Positions 43,000-50,773 of a stretch of 64,000 bases of DNA are shown in pieces. Numbering within the stretch: the stretch's first letter is position 1; each line of letters begins with the position of its first letter. Under the pieces are notes generated by a model. That model searched no databases. It had not been told where the DNA came from and was given only the letters and a program-made list of their open reading frames with translations. The translations under genes were made by a program, and so were the position numbers. The stretch is from an uncultured Bacillota bacterium. Its GTDB lineage: Bacteria; Bacillota_I; Bacilli_A; RFN20; CAG-288. Location of the stretch: the NCBI GenBank assembly GCA_949300365.1, contig CASGEC010000001.1:501980-565979 (forward strand), written 5' to 3'.

Positions 43000-43034
43000 C
43001 TCTACCTCCACCCTTTATTGGGTGGAAAGGAGAG
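43000..43034 (-). promoter_or_regulatory. Hairpin that buries the ribosome-binding site of the C39 gene
   Basis: On the minus strand CCACCC-AATAAA-GGGTGG forms a perfect six-pair stem, extended by outer pairing of CTCTCC with GGTAGAG. The 3' side contains the GGAGGTAGAG ribosome-binding site, five bases before the ATG. The strand has no T-tract after the stem, so it is not a terminator for dnaI. Confidence 0.6.
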
Positions 43035-43048
43035 TTTTCACCGGAAAA

Positions 43049-44020
43049 TCAAAGAAGGATATCGCGGATAGTCAAGACCTTGCCGATAGCCTCGACGTCT
43101 TCCAAGGCCTTGTCAAGATAGGTCGAGTTATAGTAAATATTGCGATAAATACGGAGAAATTTGGAATCCGAGGCGGTGGAAAAAGTGACCTTTCCTTCCT
43201 GGTTTCGGGCCTGCAAAAGAGGGAAAAGGATATTTTCCGCCTCGGTGAGGGAAAGCCGAGGAAGGACATCGATGTTCCTGATGAAGAGCGCTTTTGCCGT
43301 GCCGGCGTCAACCCAGTCCTGACGGACGCTTTCGAGTTCCGATGGATCCTTCAGACGGAAACCCAAAAGAAGGTCATTGAGGTCGACATAGGCCGAGTCG
43401 ATTCCGTTCTTGGCAAAGAAATACGCCCCGAAGCTCAGCGCCAGTTGCGGAAGACTCGTCTCACTAAGGGAAGTAAGGACAAGGCCGCGGAAATCCTTTC
43501 CGGGAGCATCGCTAGAAAGAAGGATGTTCCCGTAGGCAAGCTGGACGTCTTTCATCTCCGGCCTTTCCCGGACGAGCTTCAGGAAGCGGAGGGCCTGGGA
43601 GTAGAGATCCTCGGCGGGAATGTCCCTCGGGGCAATCTTGGAAAGGACGGACTCCATCTCCCTTTGATAGGGGCAGGGCTTCAAGACAAGGCTGATTTCA
43701 TCCCTAGTCTCGTCATAGGAAACGTCATAGCAAAAGCCGTTTCGTTTCTTGGGGCAGAAGGAAAGGCCGTCTTTGCATCCTTGGCAGATCTGTCTGTCCT
43801 TCAGGAAGGTATGGATGTTTCCCAACGAATTGGAAAAGGTCTTTTCCGTCTTGCAGAGGGATTCGATCTTGATCTTGGCGCGGGAATCCTTTTCAAGAAG
43901 GCCTTTGATTTCCGTTCTCAGGAGGTCGATATCCTTCTCCGCCAAGGAGACAACGCCATGAAAGGTGGCATTCTCGGATGCCTTCATCTCTTCGAGTTTT
44001 CCCGTCTTTTCCTTGCTCAT
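43049..44020 (-). CDS. dnaI: DnaI-type helicase loader with degenerate ATPase site
   Basis: A 323-residue protein. The N-terminal half has the DnaI zinc-binding layout (ICQGC, SFCPKKRNGFC, KPCPYQ at residues 79-118), which binds the replicative helicase. The C-terminal half aligns with the AAA+ domain, but Walker A (GSFGVGKT in Bacillus DnaI) reads TSLSETSLPQ at residues 183-192, with no glycines and no GKT. Walker B (LMLDDLG) reads LFIRNIDV at 246-253. So nucleotide binding is very doubtful. Position directly after the dnaB initiation gene confirms identity. It has no frameshift and normal length, so it is probably a working non-ATPase loader rather than a pseudogene. Confidence 0.82.
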   Translation of the reverse strand: MSKEKTGKLEEMKASENATFHGVVSLAEKDIDLLRTEIKGLLEKDSRAKIKIESLCKTEKTFSNSLGNIHTFLKDRQICQGCKDGLSFCPKKRNGFCYDVSYDETRDEISLVLKPCPYQREMESVLSKIAPRDIPAEDLYSQALRFLKLVRERPEMKDVQLAYGNILLSSDAPGKDFRGLVLTSLSETSLPQLALSFGAYFFAKNGIDSAYVDLNDLLLGFRLKDPSELESVRQDWVDAGTAKALFIRNIDVLPRLSLTEAENILFPLLQARNQEGKVTFSTASDSKFLRIYRNIYYNSTYLDKALEDVEAIGKVLTIRDILL

Positions 44021-45231
44021 AGGCGCACCTTCCTCTTTGCGGCCTCAAGGGCCTTTTCTTCCAGCGACTTGTCGACCGTCTTGTCGTCCCCGACAAGGAC
44101 AACGGTTTTCCGTCTCCGCGTGTTCTTGGCCGCCTTCTTTCCGGCATCCTGGCTATTGAGATAGACCATCGCGTCGTAGGCGGAATGGATCTGGTCTCCC
44201 AAAAGGGAATAGGCGACCTTCTCGATATAAAGCGGAGTGAACTTCCCGTCCGTCTTCTTCAGGGAATAATCCAAGACGACATTGATGATCGGATTCGCAA
44301 GATGGGTCTCCCGGGAAAGCTTCTCGATTTCCTCGAGCATGTATTGGGGCGGATTGGCATTGAGGCGATAGGCGAGGTATTCCTGCGGCGAAAGGCTAGA
44401 AAGGACCGAAAGCAGACGCCCCTTGTAGCTCGTATTGCTTTCCGCTCGTGCAAGGGGGCGATAGTCGCGAAAGACGCGGATATCCTCCTTGAAGGAATCC
44501 ATATGGAAGACCTTCCGGCTATCCGTATCCTTCTCGATGATTTCCAAGGCCTCATCTTCCTTTATCCCATAGAGGGTGGCGAGCCCGACGATTTCGTCAA
44601 AGGAAGACTTGCAGGCTTCCAAAAGGCCTTCTTCCCTCAGCAAGGAGCGGAGCTTTGCCGAATCGAATTCGGAGACGTTATGATAGCTCTTGTCCTCAAA
44701 GCCTTCCTCGTTTCCCTTGTCGCTTGTCTCTTCCAGGGAATAGACCTCTGGAAGTTTGCTAGAGACATCCACGAAGCCCTTGGGAAGTCTCTCCGAATCT
44801 CGGAAGAGAAAAGAAAGTTCCTGATAGTTCTTCGATCCGACCTTCTGCTCCAGAAGGCTTCTTAGGATCACATCGGAGAAGAACTTCTTCGGACTGGCCG
44901 GAGGGAATAGACGGAAAAGGAAAGAAACCTTTCTCTTCCCGTCAAGAAGGCTCTCCTTCCGATAAGTGGCAACAAGGCCGATCGCCTCAAGGTGGGAGAA
45001 GCCATCCAGGATCGTGGCCGGAGAGAAATCCAGGGCGTTTTCGAGTTCCTCAAAAAAGAAGGCACCCTTCTTGGAGGAAAGCGGAGCCAAGGAAAGAAGA
45101 TAGCGGTAGAGGCTATATCCCGTCCCGGTGACCAAAGGCAAATAAAGAAGGGAGAGGACCGTTTCGTCCGTCTCGGAGAGGGTGAAGCGGCAGACGATGG
45201 AGAAGGAAGCGCCTTTTTCGATGATTTTCAT
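44017..45231 (-). CDS. dnaB: Replication initiation protein DnaB (DnaB/DnaD family)
   Basis: A 404-residue Firmicutes-type DnaB (not the replicative helicase). The N-terminal winged-helix domain (residues about 10-120) contains ETVLSLLYLPLVTGTGYSLY. A central DnaB-2 domain and a C-terminal DnaD-like domain (residues 290-370, with ANPIINVVLDYSLKKTDGKF) follow. It works with DnaD and DnaI to load the helicase. The coupled dnaB-dnaI order matches Bacillus; stop and start overlap by ATGA. No ribosome-binding site precedes the start; the promoter -10 lies eight bases before ATG. Confidence 0.88.
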   Translation of the reverse strand: MKIIEKGASFSIVCRFTLSETDETVLSLLYLPLVTGTGYSLYRYLLSLAPLSSKKGAFFFEELENALDFSPATILDGFSHLEAIGLVATYRKESLLDGKRKVSFLFRLFPPASPKKFFSDVILRSLLEQKVGSKNYQELSFLFRDSERLPKGFVDVSSKLPEVYSLEETSDKGNEEGFEDKSYHNVSEFDSAKLRSLLREEGLLEACKSSFDEIVGLATLYGIKEDEALEIIEKDTDSRKVFHMDSFKEDIRVFRDYRPLARAESNTSYKGRLLSVLSSLSPQEYLAYRLNANPPQYMLEEIEKLSRETHLANPIINVVLDYSLKKTDGKFTPLYIEKVAYSLLGDQIHSAYDAMVYLNSQDAGKKAAKNTRRRKTVVLVGDDKTVDKSLEEKALEAAKRKVRL

Positions 45232-45239
45232 TGAAATTG

Positions 45240-45248
45240 ATTATACCA
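45240..45248 (-). promoter_or_regulatory. Extended -10 promoter of dnaB, leaderless
   Basis: TGGTATAAT on the minus strand followed by eight bases (CAATTTCA) and the dnaB ATG, with no Shine-Dalgarno. Confidence 0.65.
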
Positions 45249-45359
45249 TTTCGCTCCTTCTCTTGCCGAGGGCGGCAAAGAAGTTTCCTTTCTTCGTCCA
45301 TTTTGGCCGAGAATGGCTAGGAAAGCGATTCAAATGAGGCGTTTTTCGAGTCACTAAAA

Positions 45360-45388
45360 TTGATTTTAACAAATCCCCTGTTTAGAAT
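45360..45388 (+). promoter_or_regulatory. Promoter of pyk-ROK kinase-thrS operon
   Basis: TTGATT (45360-45365), a 17-base spacer and TAGAAT (45383-45388). The leader to pyk is about 70 bases and ends in AAGGAG. Confidence 0.75.
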
Positions 45389-45463
45389 ATGCTTGTCTAT
45401 TTTCGGTCATTCTTTTTGAGTGAAGAGAAGAGACGAGAATTCTGTATAGACAAGGAGAACCAA

Positions 45464-46927
45464 ATGAATTACAGAATCGACAAAAAGACGAAGATCGTTT
45501 GCACCATCGGACCTGCCAGTCAGCAAAAGCCTGTCCTGACGGAGCTCCTCCGCAATGGCATGACCTGCATGAGACTGAATTTCTCTCATGGTGATCATGA
45601 GGAACAGTTGGGGAAGATCAAGACCCTCCGCGAAATCGAGAAGGAAGAGAACATCATCATCCCGATCTGCCTGGATACCAAGGGTCCTGAGATCCGCACC
45701 GGCAAGTTCGAAGGCGGTAAGGCTGCCTTCAAGACCGGCGATGAAGTCCGTATCTATATGGGAACGGAGAAAATCGGAAACACGAAGGCCTTCGGCGTCA
45801 CCTACACCGGCCTTTATGACGATGTCCAGGTCGGCTCCGACATCCGCCTTGACGATGGTAACCTCGTCATGACCTGCATCGGCAAGGACGAGAAGAACCA
45901 CGAGCTCATCATGAAGGTCCTCAACGACCATGTCTGCAACGACAAGAGAGGCGTCAACTGCCCAGGTGCCCACCTGACGATGGACTATCTCTCTCCCCAG
46001 GACCGCTCCGACCTCATCTTCGGCTGCGAGAATCATGTCGATCTCTGCTCCGCTTCCTTCGTCCGCACCGTCAACGACATCCGTGAAATCCGCAAGCTCT
46101 TCAAGGAGCATGGCGGCGACAATATCCTCATCTTCTCCAAGGTCGAGAACACCGAAGCCATCGAGAACCTGGATGCCATCATCGAAGAGTCCGATGGTAT
46201 CATGATCGCCAGAGGCGACCTCGGCATCGAGATTCCTCCGGAGATGGTTCCTGTTTATCAGAAGTACATGATCCAGAAGTGCCGTCAGCTCGGAAAGCCG
46301 GTCATCACGGCTACCCAGATGCTCGACTCCATGATCCGCAATCCTTACCCGACCAGAGCCGAAGTCTCCGATGTCGCCTGGTCTATCGAGGAAGGAACGG
46401 ATAGCGTCATGCTTTCTGGCGAGTCCGCCAATGGTGATTATCCTGTCGAGGCCGTCCAGATGCAGGCTCGTATCGCCAAGGTCATGGAAAGCCGCTTCGA
46501 CTATGAGACGGCTAGCCACCAGGCCTTCGATTCCTCCCGCAAGACGACAAACGACGCCATCGCCACGGCCGTTGCCGACACGGCCCAGATCGTCAACGCC
46601 AAGCTCATCGTCTGCTTCTCCGTCTCCGGCGCGACGGCTGTCCGCATCAGCAAGACCAGACCCGTTTGCCCTGTCATCGTCGTTTCCTCCGATCGGGATG
46701 CTTTGGCCCATTCGATGCTTTACTACGCCAACTATCCTTACCTTGTCGACAAGGTTCCGCAGTTCCTTGAGGAGATGGAAGTCCTCGCCCTCAAGATTGC
46801 CAAGGACTACAAGCTCGAGAAGGGAAGCAAGATCATTCTGACAGGTGGCACGCCGGTCGGTGCCGGAAAGACCAACTTCCTCAAGGTCCTTTCCCTCAAC
46901 GATCAAGGCGTCATCGACGAAGACTAA
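45464..46927 (+). CDS. pyk: Pyruvate kinase
   Basis: A 487-residue pyruvate kinase, making pyruvate and ATP from phosphoenolpyruvate. Visible motifs are KTKIVCTIGPAS, MRLNFSHGDHEE, CLDTKGPEIRTGKF, the active-site IMIARGDLGIEIP, and VITATQMLDSMI. The start MNYRIDKKTK follows AAGGAG; an upstream frame adds 25 unrelated codons through the promoter region. It lacks the extra C-terminal PEP-utiliser-like domain of the Bacillus enzyme. Codon choice is strongly biased to C-ending codons, suggesting high expression. Confidence 0.96.
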   Translation: MNYRIDKKTKIVCTIGPASQQKPVLTELLRNGMTCMRLNFSHGDHEEQLGKIKTLREIEKEENIIIPICLDTKGPEIRTGKFEGGKAAFKTGDEVRIYMGTEKIGNTKAFGVTYTGLYDDVQVGSDIRLDDGNLVMTCIGKDEKNHELIMKVLNDHVCNDKRGVNCPGAHLTMDYLSPQDRSDLIFGCENHVDLCSASFVRTVNDIREIRKLFKEHGGDNILIFSKVENTEAIENLDAIIEESDGIMIARGDLGIEIPPEMVPVYQKYMIQKCRQLGKPVITATQMLDSMIRNPYPTRAEVSDVAWSIEEGTDSVMLSGESANGDYPVEAVQMQARIAKVMESRFDYETASHQAFDSSRKTTNDAIATAVADTAQIVNAKLIVCFSVSGATAVRISKTRPVCPVIVVSSDRDALAHSMLYYANYPYLVDKVPQFLEEMEVLALKIAKDYKLEKGSKIILTGGTPVGAGKTNFLKVLSLNDQGVIDED

Positions 46928-46949
46928 AACAGCAAAGGAGTAATCGGGA

Positions 46950-47828
46950 ATGTCCAAGAATCTTATTGCGATTGACTGCGGTGGCACGAATCTGCGTGTC
47001 GCCATGATGGATGAAGAGCTCAATATCAAGGCGGTCCACCGCGTTCCTTCCATCAAAAACGATCCGGCCAAGCTCTGTGACCGGATGATTGAGCTTATCG
47101 CAACCGTCGAGGAAGAATCCGGCTTGAAGAAAGATGCCATCGGCATGTCCATCTGCGGCGTCGTCAGCCACAACCGCGTCGGCCGCTGCGGAAACCTCGG
47201 CATCGAGTTTGGCTATGACTTCCATGGCCGCTTCTCCGAAACCTTCTCGGGCATTCCTGTCCGTATCGCCAACGATGGCAATTGCTCCGCCTATGTCGAG
47301 AGCCGTTTCGGCGTCAACAAGGGCTATCTCGATTCCGGCTTCATCACCATCTCCTCCGGTATCGGAATCGGCATCGTCCACAACGGCGAGATGATCGACC
47401 TTCCGATGGAGGCCGGCCGTCAGGTCATCGAATACTGCGACAAGCTCTATGAGGCCGAATACCTCTGCTCCGGAAACGGCATCGTCCATCTCTGCGCCTA
47501 TGAGGGCCTTAGGGTTCCCAATGCCAAGACCTTCTTCGACCTCGTCAAGGCAAACGACAAGGAAGCCCGCCGCATCTACAACATTTGGCTCCGTCTGCTC
47601 GGCACCTGGCTTGGTAACCTCCAGCTCCTCTTCAACTGCAACTGCTATGCGGTCTCCGGCGGAACCTGGCAGGCCAGCGACGTCTACAAGGAAGACCTTG
47701 AAAAGGTCGCCAATGCGACAATTGCTTCCTGGCACATCAATCCGATCGTTCTCCGCACCGCCAAATATTCCCAAGACGTCGGCCTTGCCGGCGCCGCCTC
47801 GCTCGCTCTCCACGAACTGGAGAAGTGA
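46950..47828 (+). CDS. ROK family sugar kinase without the ROK zinc motif
   Basis: A 292-residue ASKHA-fold kinase. The phosphate-1 motif is AIDCGGTNLRVAMM, the catalytic Asp is in IANDGNCSAYVE, and the phosphate-2 region is ISSGIGIGIVHNG. The family's zinc-binding HxxxCxCGxxGCxE segment is not present; the region reads RQVIEYCDKLYEAEYLCSG. So it is a divergent ROK protein, likely a hexose or N-acetylhexosamine kinase, substrate unknown. It lies 22 bases after pyk with AAGGAG upstream, and glycolytic company fits a sugar kinase role. Confidence 0.8.
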   Translation: MSKNLIAIDCGGTNLRVAMMDEELNIKAVHRVPSIKNDPAKLCDRMIELIATVEEESGLKKDAIGMSICGVVSHNRVGRCGNLGIEFGYDFHGRFSETFSGIPVRIANDGNCSAYVESRFGVNKGYLDSGFITISSGIGIGIVHNGEMIDLPMEAGRQVIEYCDKLYEAEYLCSGNGIVHLCAYEGLRVPNAKTFFDLVKANDKEARRIYNIWLRLLGTWLGNLQLLFNCNCYAVSGGTWQASDVYKEDLEKVANATIASWHINPIVLRTAKYSQDVGLAGAASLALHELEK

Positions 47829-47843
47829 AGAAAGAAGAACAAC

Positions 47844-49772
47844 ATGTATATTTTCCTCCCAGACAAATCCAAGATGTCCCTTCCGGATGGCTCTACCGCT
47901 TTGGATGCCTGCAAGGCCATCTCCATCTCGCTTTCCAAGGAAGCCATCTGCGCCAAGGTCAACGGTGACCTCTTTGACCTGAACGAGAAGCTTCCCGACA
48001 ACTGCACCTTCGAAGCCATCACCGCCAAGTCTCCGGAAGCCTTGGAAATCCTCCGCCACTCTGCCGCCCACCTTATGGCCCAGGCCATCCAGCATCTTTA
48101 CCCGACGGCCCAGTTTGCCTATGGTCCGGCTACCGAGGAAGGCTTCTATTATGATGTCCGCTTCGACCATCCCCTTTCCGAGAACCAGGATCTCCCGAAG
48201 ATCGAGCAGGAGATGAAGAAGATCGTCTCCGAGAACGAGAAAATCGTCCGCGAGGATGTCTCCGTCGAAGAGGCCAAGAAGATCTTTGCCAACCAGAAAT
48301 ACAAGCTTATCCATATCGATGAGCTTTCGGACAAGGGAGCAAGCCTCAGCGTCTATCGCCAGGGCGACTTTGTCGATCTCTGCCTTGGACCCCATATGCG
48401 TTCCACCGGCCAGATCAAGGCCTTCAAGCTCATGTCCACCTCTTCCTGCTACTTCAAGGGCGACAAGAACAACGATAGCCTGACCCGTATCTACGGCACG
48501 GCCTTCTTCTCCCAGAAGGACCTGGAGGATTATCTCCACATCCTCGAGGAAAGGAAGGAGAGCGACCACAAGAAGATCGGACGCGAGATGGGCCTCTTCA
48601 TGATTTCCGACTACGGCCCGGGATTCCCCTTCTGGCTTCCAAACGGCATGATCCTCCGACACGAGCTTGAGGAGTTCTGGTGGAAGCTCATGGTCGACAA
48701 CGACTACAAGGTCGTCAAGACGCCGCAGATCCTTTCCCGTGAGCTGTGGGAGACTTCCGGCCATTGGCGTGAGTACAAGAAGAACATGTACATCACCAAG
48801 ATCGACGGCAAGCCCTTCGCCATCAAGCCGATGAACTGCCCCGGCGCCATCCTCGTCTATGGAAACGACATCCACTCCTATCGTGACCTGCCGCTTCGCA
48901 TCGCCGAGCTTGGCCTTGTCCATCGCCATGAAGCCAGCGGTGCCCTCAACGGCCTCTTCCGTGTCCGTTGCTTCACCCAGGACGATGCGCATATCTTCCT
49001 TCCCTTCGATGAGATCGGAAACGAGATCCGTCGCCTCCTGAAGATTTTCGACCAGGTCTATTCCCTGTTCGGACTCAAGTACCACATCGAGCTCTCGACC
49101 CGTCCTCTGGACAAGTACGTCGGCAAGATCTCGACCTGGAACAAGGCCGAGGATGAACTCAAGGCCTGCCTTGAGGAAAACAAGATTCCCTACGTCATCA
49201 ATCCGGGCGATGGTGCCTTCTATGGCCCGAAACTCGACTTCAAGTTCAAGGATTCCCTCAACCGCGTCTGGCAGTGCGGAACCATCCAGCTCGACATGCA
49301 GCTTCCCCATCGCTTCCATCTCACCTATGTCGACAAGGACGGCGAGAAGAAGGAACCGGTCATGCTCCATCGTGCCATCTTCGGTTCCATCGAGCGCTTC
49401 GTCGGTATCATCACCGAGAACTTCAAGGGTTCCTTCCCGACCTGGCTTGCCCCGGAGCAGGTCCGCATCCTCCCTGTCTCCCCTGCCGACGAAAAGCAGG
49501 TCTCCTATAGCAAGGAACTCCTTGCCACGCTGAAGAAGCATGGTGTCCGTGCCTTCCTTGACGACCGCAACGAAAAGCTCAACTACCGTATCCACGACTC
49601 GCAGACGATGAAGGTCAGCTACACCCTCGTCATCGGTGCCAAGGAAGCCGAGTCCGATCAGGTCACCTACCGTATCCACAAGGCCAAGGATACCCGTACC
49701 GTCTCCCTGAAGGACTTCCTCCATCTCCTTCTTCAGGACATCAAGGAAAAGAAGGCCACCCGTTCCTACTAA
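47844..49772 (+). CDS. thrS: Threonyl-tRNA synthetase
   Basis: A 642-residue class II synthetase. It has the N-terminal TGS domain, the editing domain with HSAAHLMAQAIQ, the catalytic core with GPGFPFWLPNG, motif 2 (LRIAELGLVHRHEASGALNG, RVRCFTQDDAHIF), motif 3 (LHRAIFGSIERFVGI) and the C-terminal anticodon-binding domain. It follows the ROK kinase by 15 bases with no T-box leader, unlike Bacillus thrS. The operon ends with a strong terminator. Confidence 0.97.
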   Translation: MYIFLPDKSKMSLPDGSTALDACKAISISLSKEAICAKVNGDLFDLNEKLPDNCTFEAITAKSPEALEILRHSAAHLMAQAIQHLYPTAQFAYGPATEEGFYYDVRFDHPLSENQDLPKIEQEMKKIVSENEKIVREDVSVEEAKKIFANQKYKLIHIDELSDKGASLSVYRQGDFVDLCLGPHMRSTGQIKAFKLMSTSSCYFKGDKNNDSLTRIYGTAFFSQKDLEDYLHILEERKESDHKKIGREMGLFMISDYGPGFPFWLPNGMILRHELEEFWWKLMVDNDYKVVKTPQILSRELWETSGHWREYKKNMYITKIDGKPFAIKPMNCPGAILVYGNDIHSYRDLPLRIAELGLVHRHEASGALNGLFRVRCFTQDDAHIFLPFDEIGNEIRRLLKIFDQVYSLFGLKYHIELSTRPLDKYVGKISTWNKAEDELKACLEENKIPYVINPGDGAFYGPKLDFKFKDSLNRVWQCGTIQLDMQLPHRFHLTYVDKDGEKKEPVMLHRAIFGSIERFVGIITENFKGSFPTWLAPEQVRILPVSPADEKQVSYSKELLATLKKHGVRAFLDDRNEKLNYRIHDSQTMKVSYTLVIGAKEAESDQVTYRIHKAKDTRTVSLKDFLHLLLQDIKEKKATRSY

Positions 49773-49801
49773 CTCACGGCTCCTTCCCAAATCGTACACA
49801 C

Positions 49802-49846
49802 CCTCTTCGGGAAAGCTTCCAACAAGCCTTCCCGGAGAGGTTTTTG
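49802..49846 (+). terminator. Rho-independent terminator after thrS
   Basis: CCTCTTCGGGAA pairs with TTCCCGGAGAGG, with further AGCTT/AAGC pairing inside, followed by TTTTTG. Confidence 0.85.
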
Positions 49847-50081
49847 TATGAAAAAATCTATGGGTCCGCCTTCGCTTAATACCCGACCCAGTGCCCTCTT
49901 CTTTCCCTCCCGACATCCAAAGAGGAGAGCCAACCGATACCAGGATACCTCCTTTTTATTCTTCCCTTCTCCTCCGGCATTGTTTCTGCAGCAATCCGAT
50001 TCCTAAAACCCTCGGATTGAAAGGCCAAAATCTCTCAGGTTAGCCTATTATTTTGTCGTCTTTGGCTTTTTTAAACCGTTC
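49847..50081. other. Non-coding spacer between thrS terminator and pseudogene
   Basis: No gene, clear hairpin or promoter is supported here. The stretch is C/T-rich on the plus strand and is more AT-rich near its right end. It probably belongs to decayed accessory DNA together with the pseudogene that follows. Confidence 0.5.
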
Positions 50082-50345
50082 ATGAAACTCCCCGGTTATC
50101 GGAAAAGAATCGTGACGAAAGAATCCAAGCCCATTTGCAGACCTTCGGGTCCATTCTCATCGAAGGGCCGAAGTTTTGTGGAAAGACATGGACAGGTGGA
50201 AATGCCTGTTCCAGCACGTTCCTCTTGGCCGATCCGAAGGGAAATTTCAACTGCCGTCAGCTTGCGCTCATTGATCCGAAATTGGCATTGTAAGGCGCAA
50301 AGCCACTTTTGATCGATGAGATGACCATTCTCTTCCCAGCAAGTC
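50082..50345 (+). pseudogene. Remnant of an AAA/DUF4143-type ATP-binding protein
   Basis: The start reads MKLPGYRKRIV, then the frame shifts at 50113/50114 (one base lost) and continues DERIQAHLQTFGSILIEG with Walker A GPKFCGKTWTGG, then FLLADPKGNFNCRQLALIDP. An in-frame TAA at 50291-50293 interrupts it, after which the same frame still reads GAKPLLIDE, a Walker B-like continuation. This is the N-terminal part of the common accessory ATP-binding proteins (AAA domain plus DUF4143) often linked to toxin-like or mobile loci. Frameshift, nonsense mutation and missing rest of the gene (these proteins are about 400 residues) show it is dead. Confidence 0.75.
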
Positions 50346-50437
50346 GCCGTTCCTAACCCTATCTTGGAATCCGACGAAACATATAAAGGAAAAAGAGTTT
50401 ATCCATCCTCCTTCCCAGCCTTTCGACATCCCAGGCA

Positions 50438-50466
50438 TGAAAAAAGACCGGCACAGCTACCGGTCT
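50438..50466 (-). terminator. Rho-independent terminator of the mraZ-rsmH-ftsL operon
   Basis: On the minus strand AGACCGG (50466-50460) pairs with CCGGTCT (50451-50445) over an eight-base loop, followed by six T. Confidence 0.85.
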
Positions 50467-50540
50467 CAATGGGTCTAGAAGCCGCAAGGGGTAGCGGCTT
50501 TCAGAAAGGAGGTTATTGGAAAACAGCTTTCGCTGTTGTC
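50438..50540 (-). ncRNA. Possible 3'-UTR small RNA with an anti-Shine-Dalgarno segment
   Basis: Reading on the minus strand after the ftsL stop: hairpin AACAGC-GAAA-GCTGTT (50537-50522), then an unpaired segment containing ACCTCCTTTCT (50513-50503), then hairpin AGCCGC-TACCCCTT-GCGGCT (50499-50480), then the terminator hairpin and T-run. The unpaired segment equals the usual 3' tail of 16S rRNA, so the RNA could pair with ribosome-binding sites. This is the layout of known C/U-rich small RNAs of Firmicutes, but expression is not shown. Confidence 0.3.
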
Positions 50541-50548
50541 GGGCTTTT

Positions 50549-50767
50549 TCAGAATCCTTGGTTGAGGACATCCCCACCCGTCTCTTCTTCGTACTGGAGG
50601 GTGAAGGTTGCCTCGAAGGGGTTGTTGCCGGGATGGGCGTTTGCCGTCAGGATATAGACAAGGGAGACAGCCGAGAAGGCCAGGGCGAAAAGAGTGAGGC
50701 ATAGACAGGCTCTCTTCAGGCGGTGGCTGGACTTGCGGACGTTGGTCCGCCTGAGGCGGTCTTTCAT
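50549..50767 (-). CDS. FtsL-like small membrane protein
   Basis: A 72-residue protein: basic N-terminus (KDRLRRTNVRKSSHRLKR), one membrane helix at about residues 20-43, and a short outer tail. This is the place of ftsL (after mraZ-rsmH), and the topology fits FtsL, a division protein that pairs with DivIB/FtsQ and DivIC. It is shorter than typical FtsL (about 110-120 residues) and lacks an obvious coiled coil, so identity rests on position. No ftsI, mraY or mur genes follow; the transcript ends here. Confidence 0.6.
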   Translation of the reverse strand: MKDRLRRTNVRKSSHRLKRACLCLTLFALAFSAVSLVYILTANAHPGNNPFEATFTLQYEEETGGDVLNQGF

Positions 50768-50773
50768 CGCTTG

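Larger units (their letters stand above)
50346..50548 (-). other. 3' region of the mraZ-rsmH-ftsL transcript
   Basis: No plus-strand gene is supported. On the minus strand it carries three hairpins ending in a terminator (50438-50466). The part beyond the terminator, towards the pseudogene, has no visible feature. Confidence 0.6.

Noticed and set aside
43000-43034. Hairpin before the C39 gene as a terminator for dnaI
   Set aside because: No T-run follows the stem on the minus strand, and the 3' arm holds the ribosome-binding site.
45389-47843. T-box or other riboswitch leaders before thrS, glyS, aspS, hisS or pheS
   Set aside because: The gaps before these genes are too short or the genes overlap their neighbours; no T-box sequence is seen.
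46911-49916. Very long open frame on the minus strand opposite pyk, the ROK kinase and thrS
   Set aside because: Three clearly real genes lie on the plus strand; the antisense frame has low-complexity composition, no family motif, and arises from C-ending codon bias.
50503-50704. Plus-strand gene starting at TTG 50516 after a strong AAGGAGGT
   Set aside because: It is antisense to the ftsL-like gene, the spacing is tight, and the protein has no recognisable feature. The AAGGAGGT is better read as the complement of an anti-Shine-Dalgarno segment on the minus strand.
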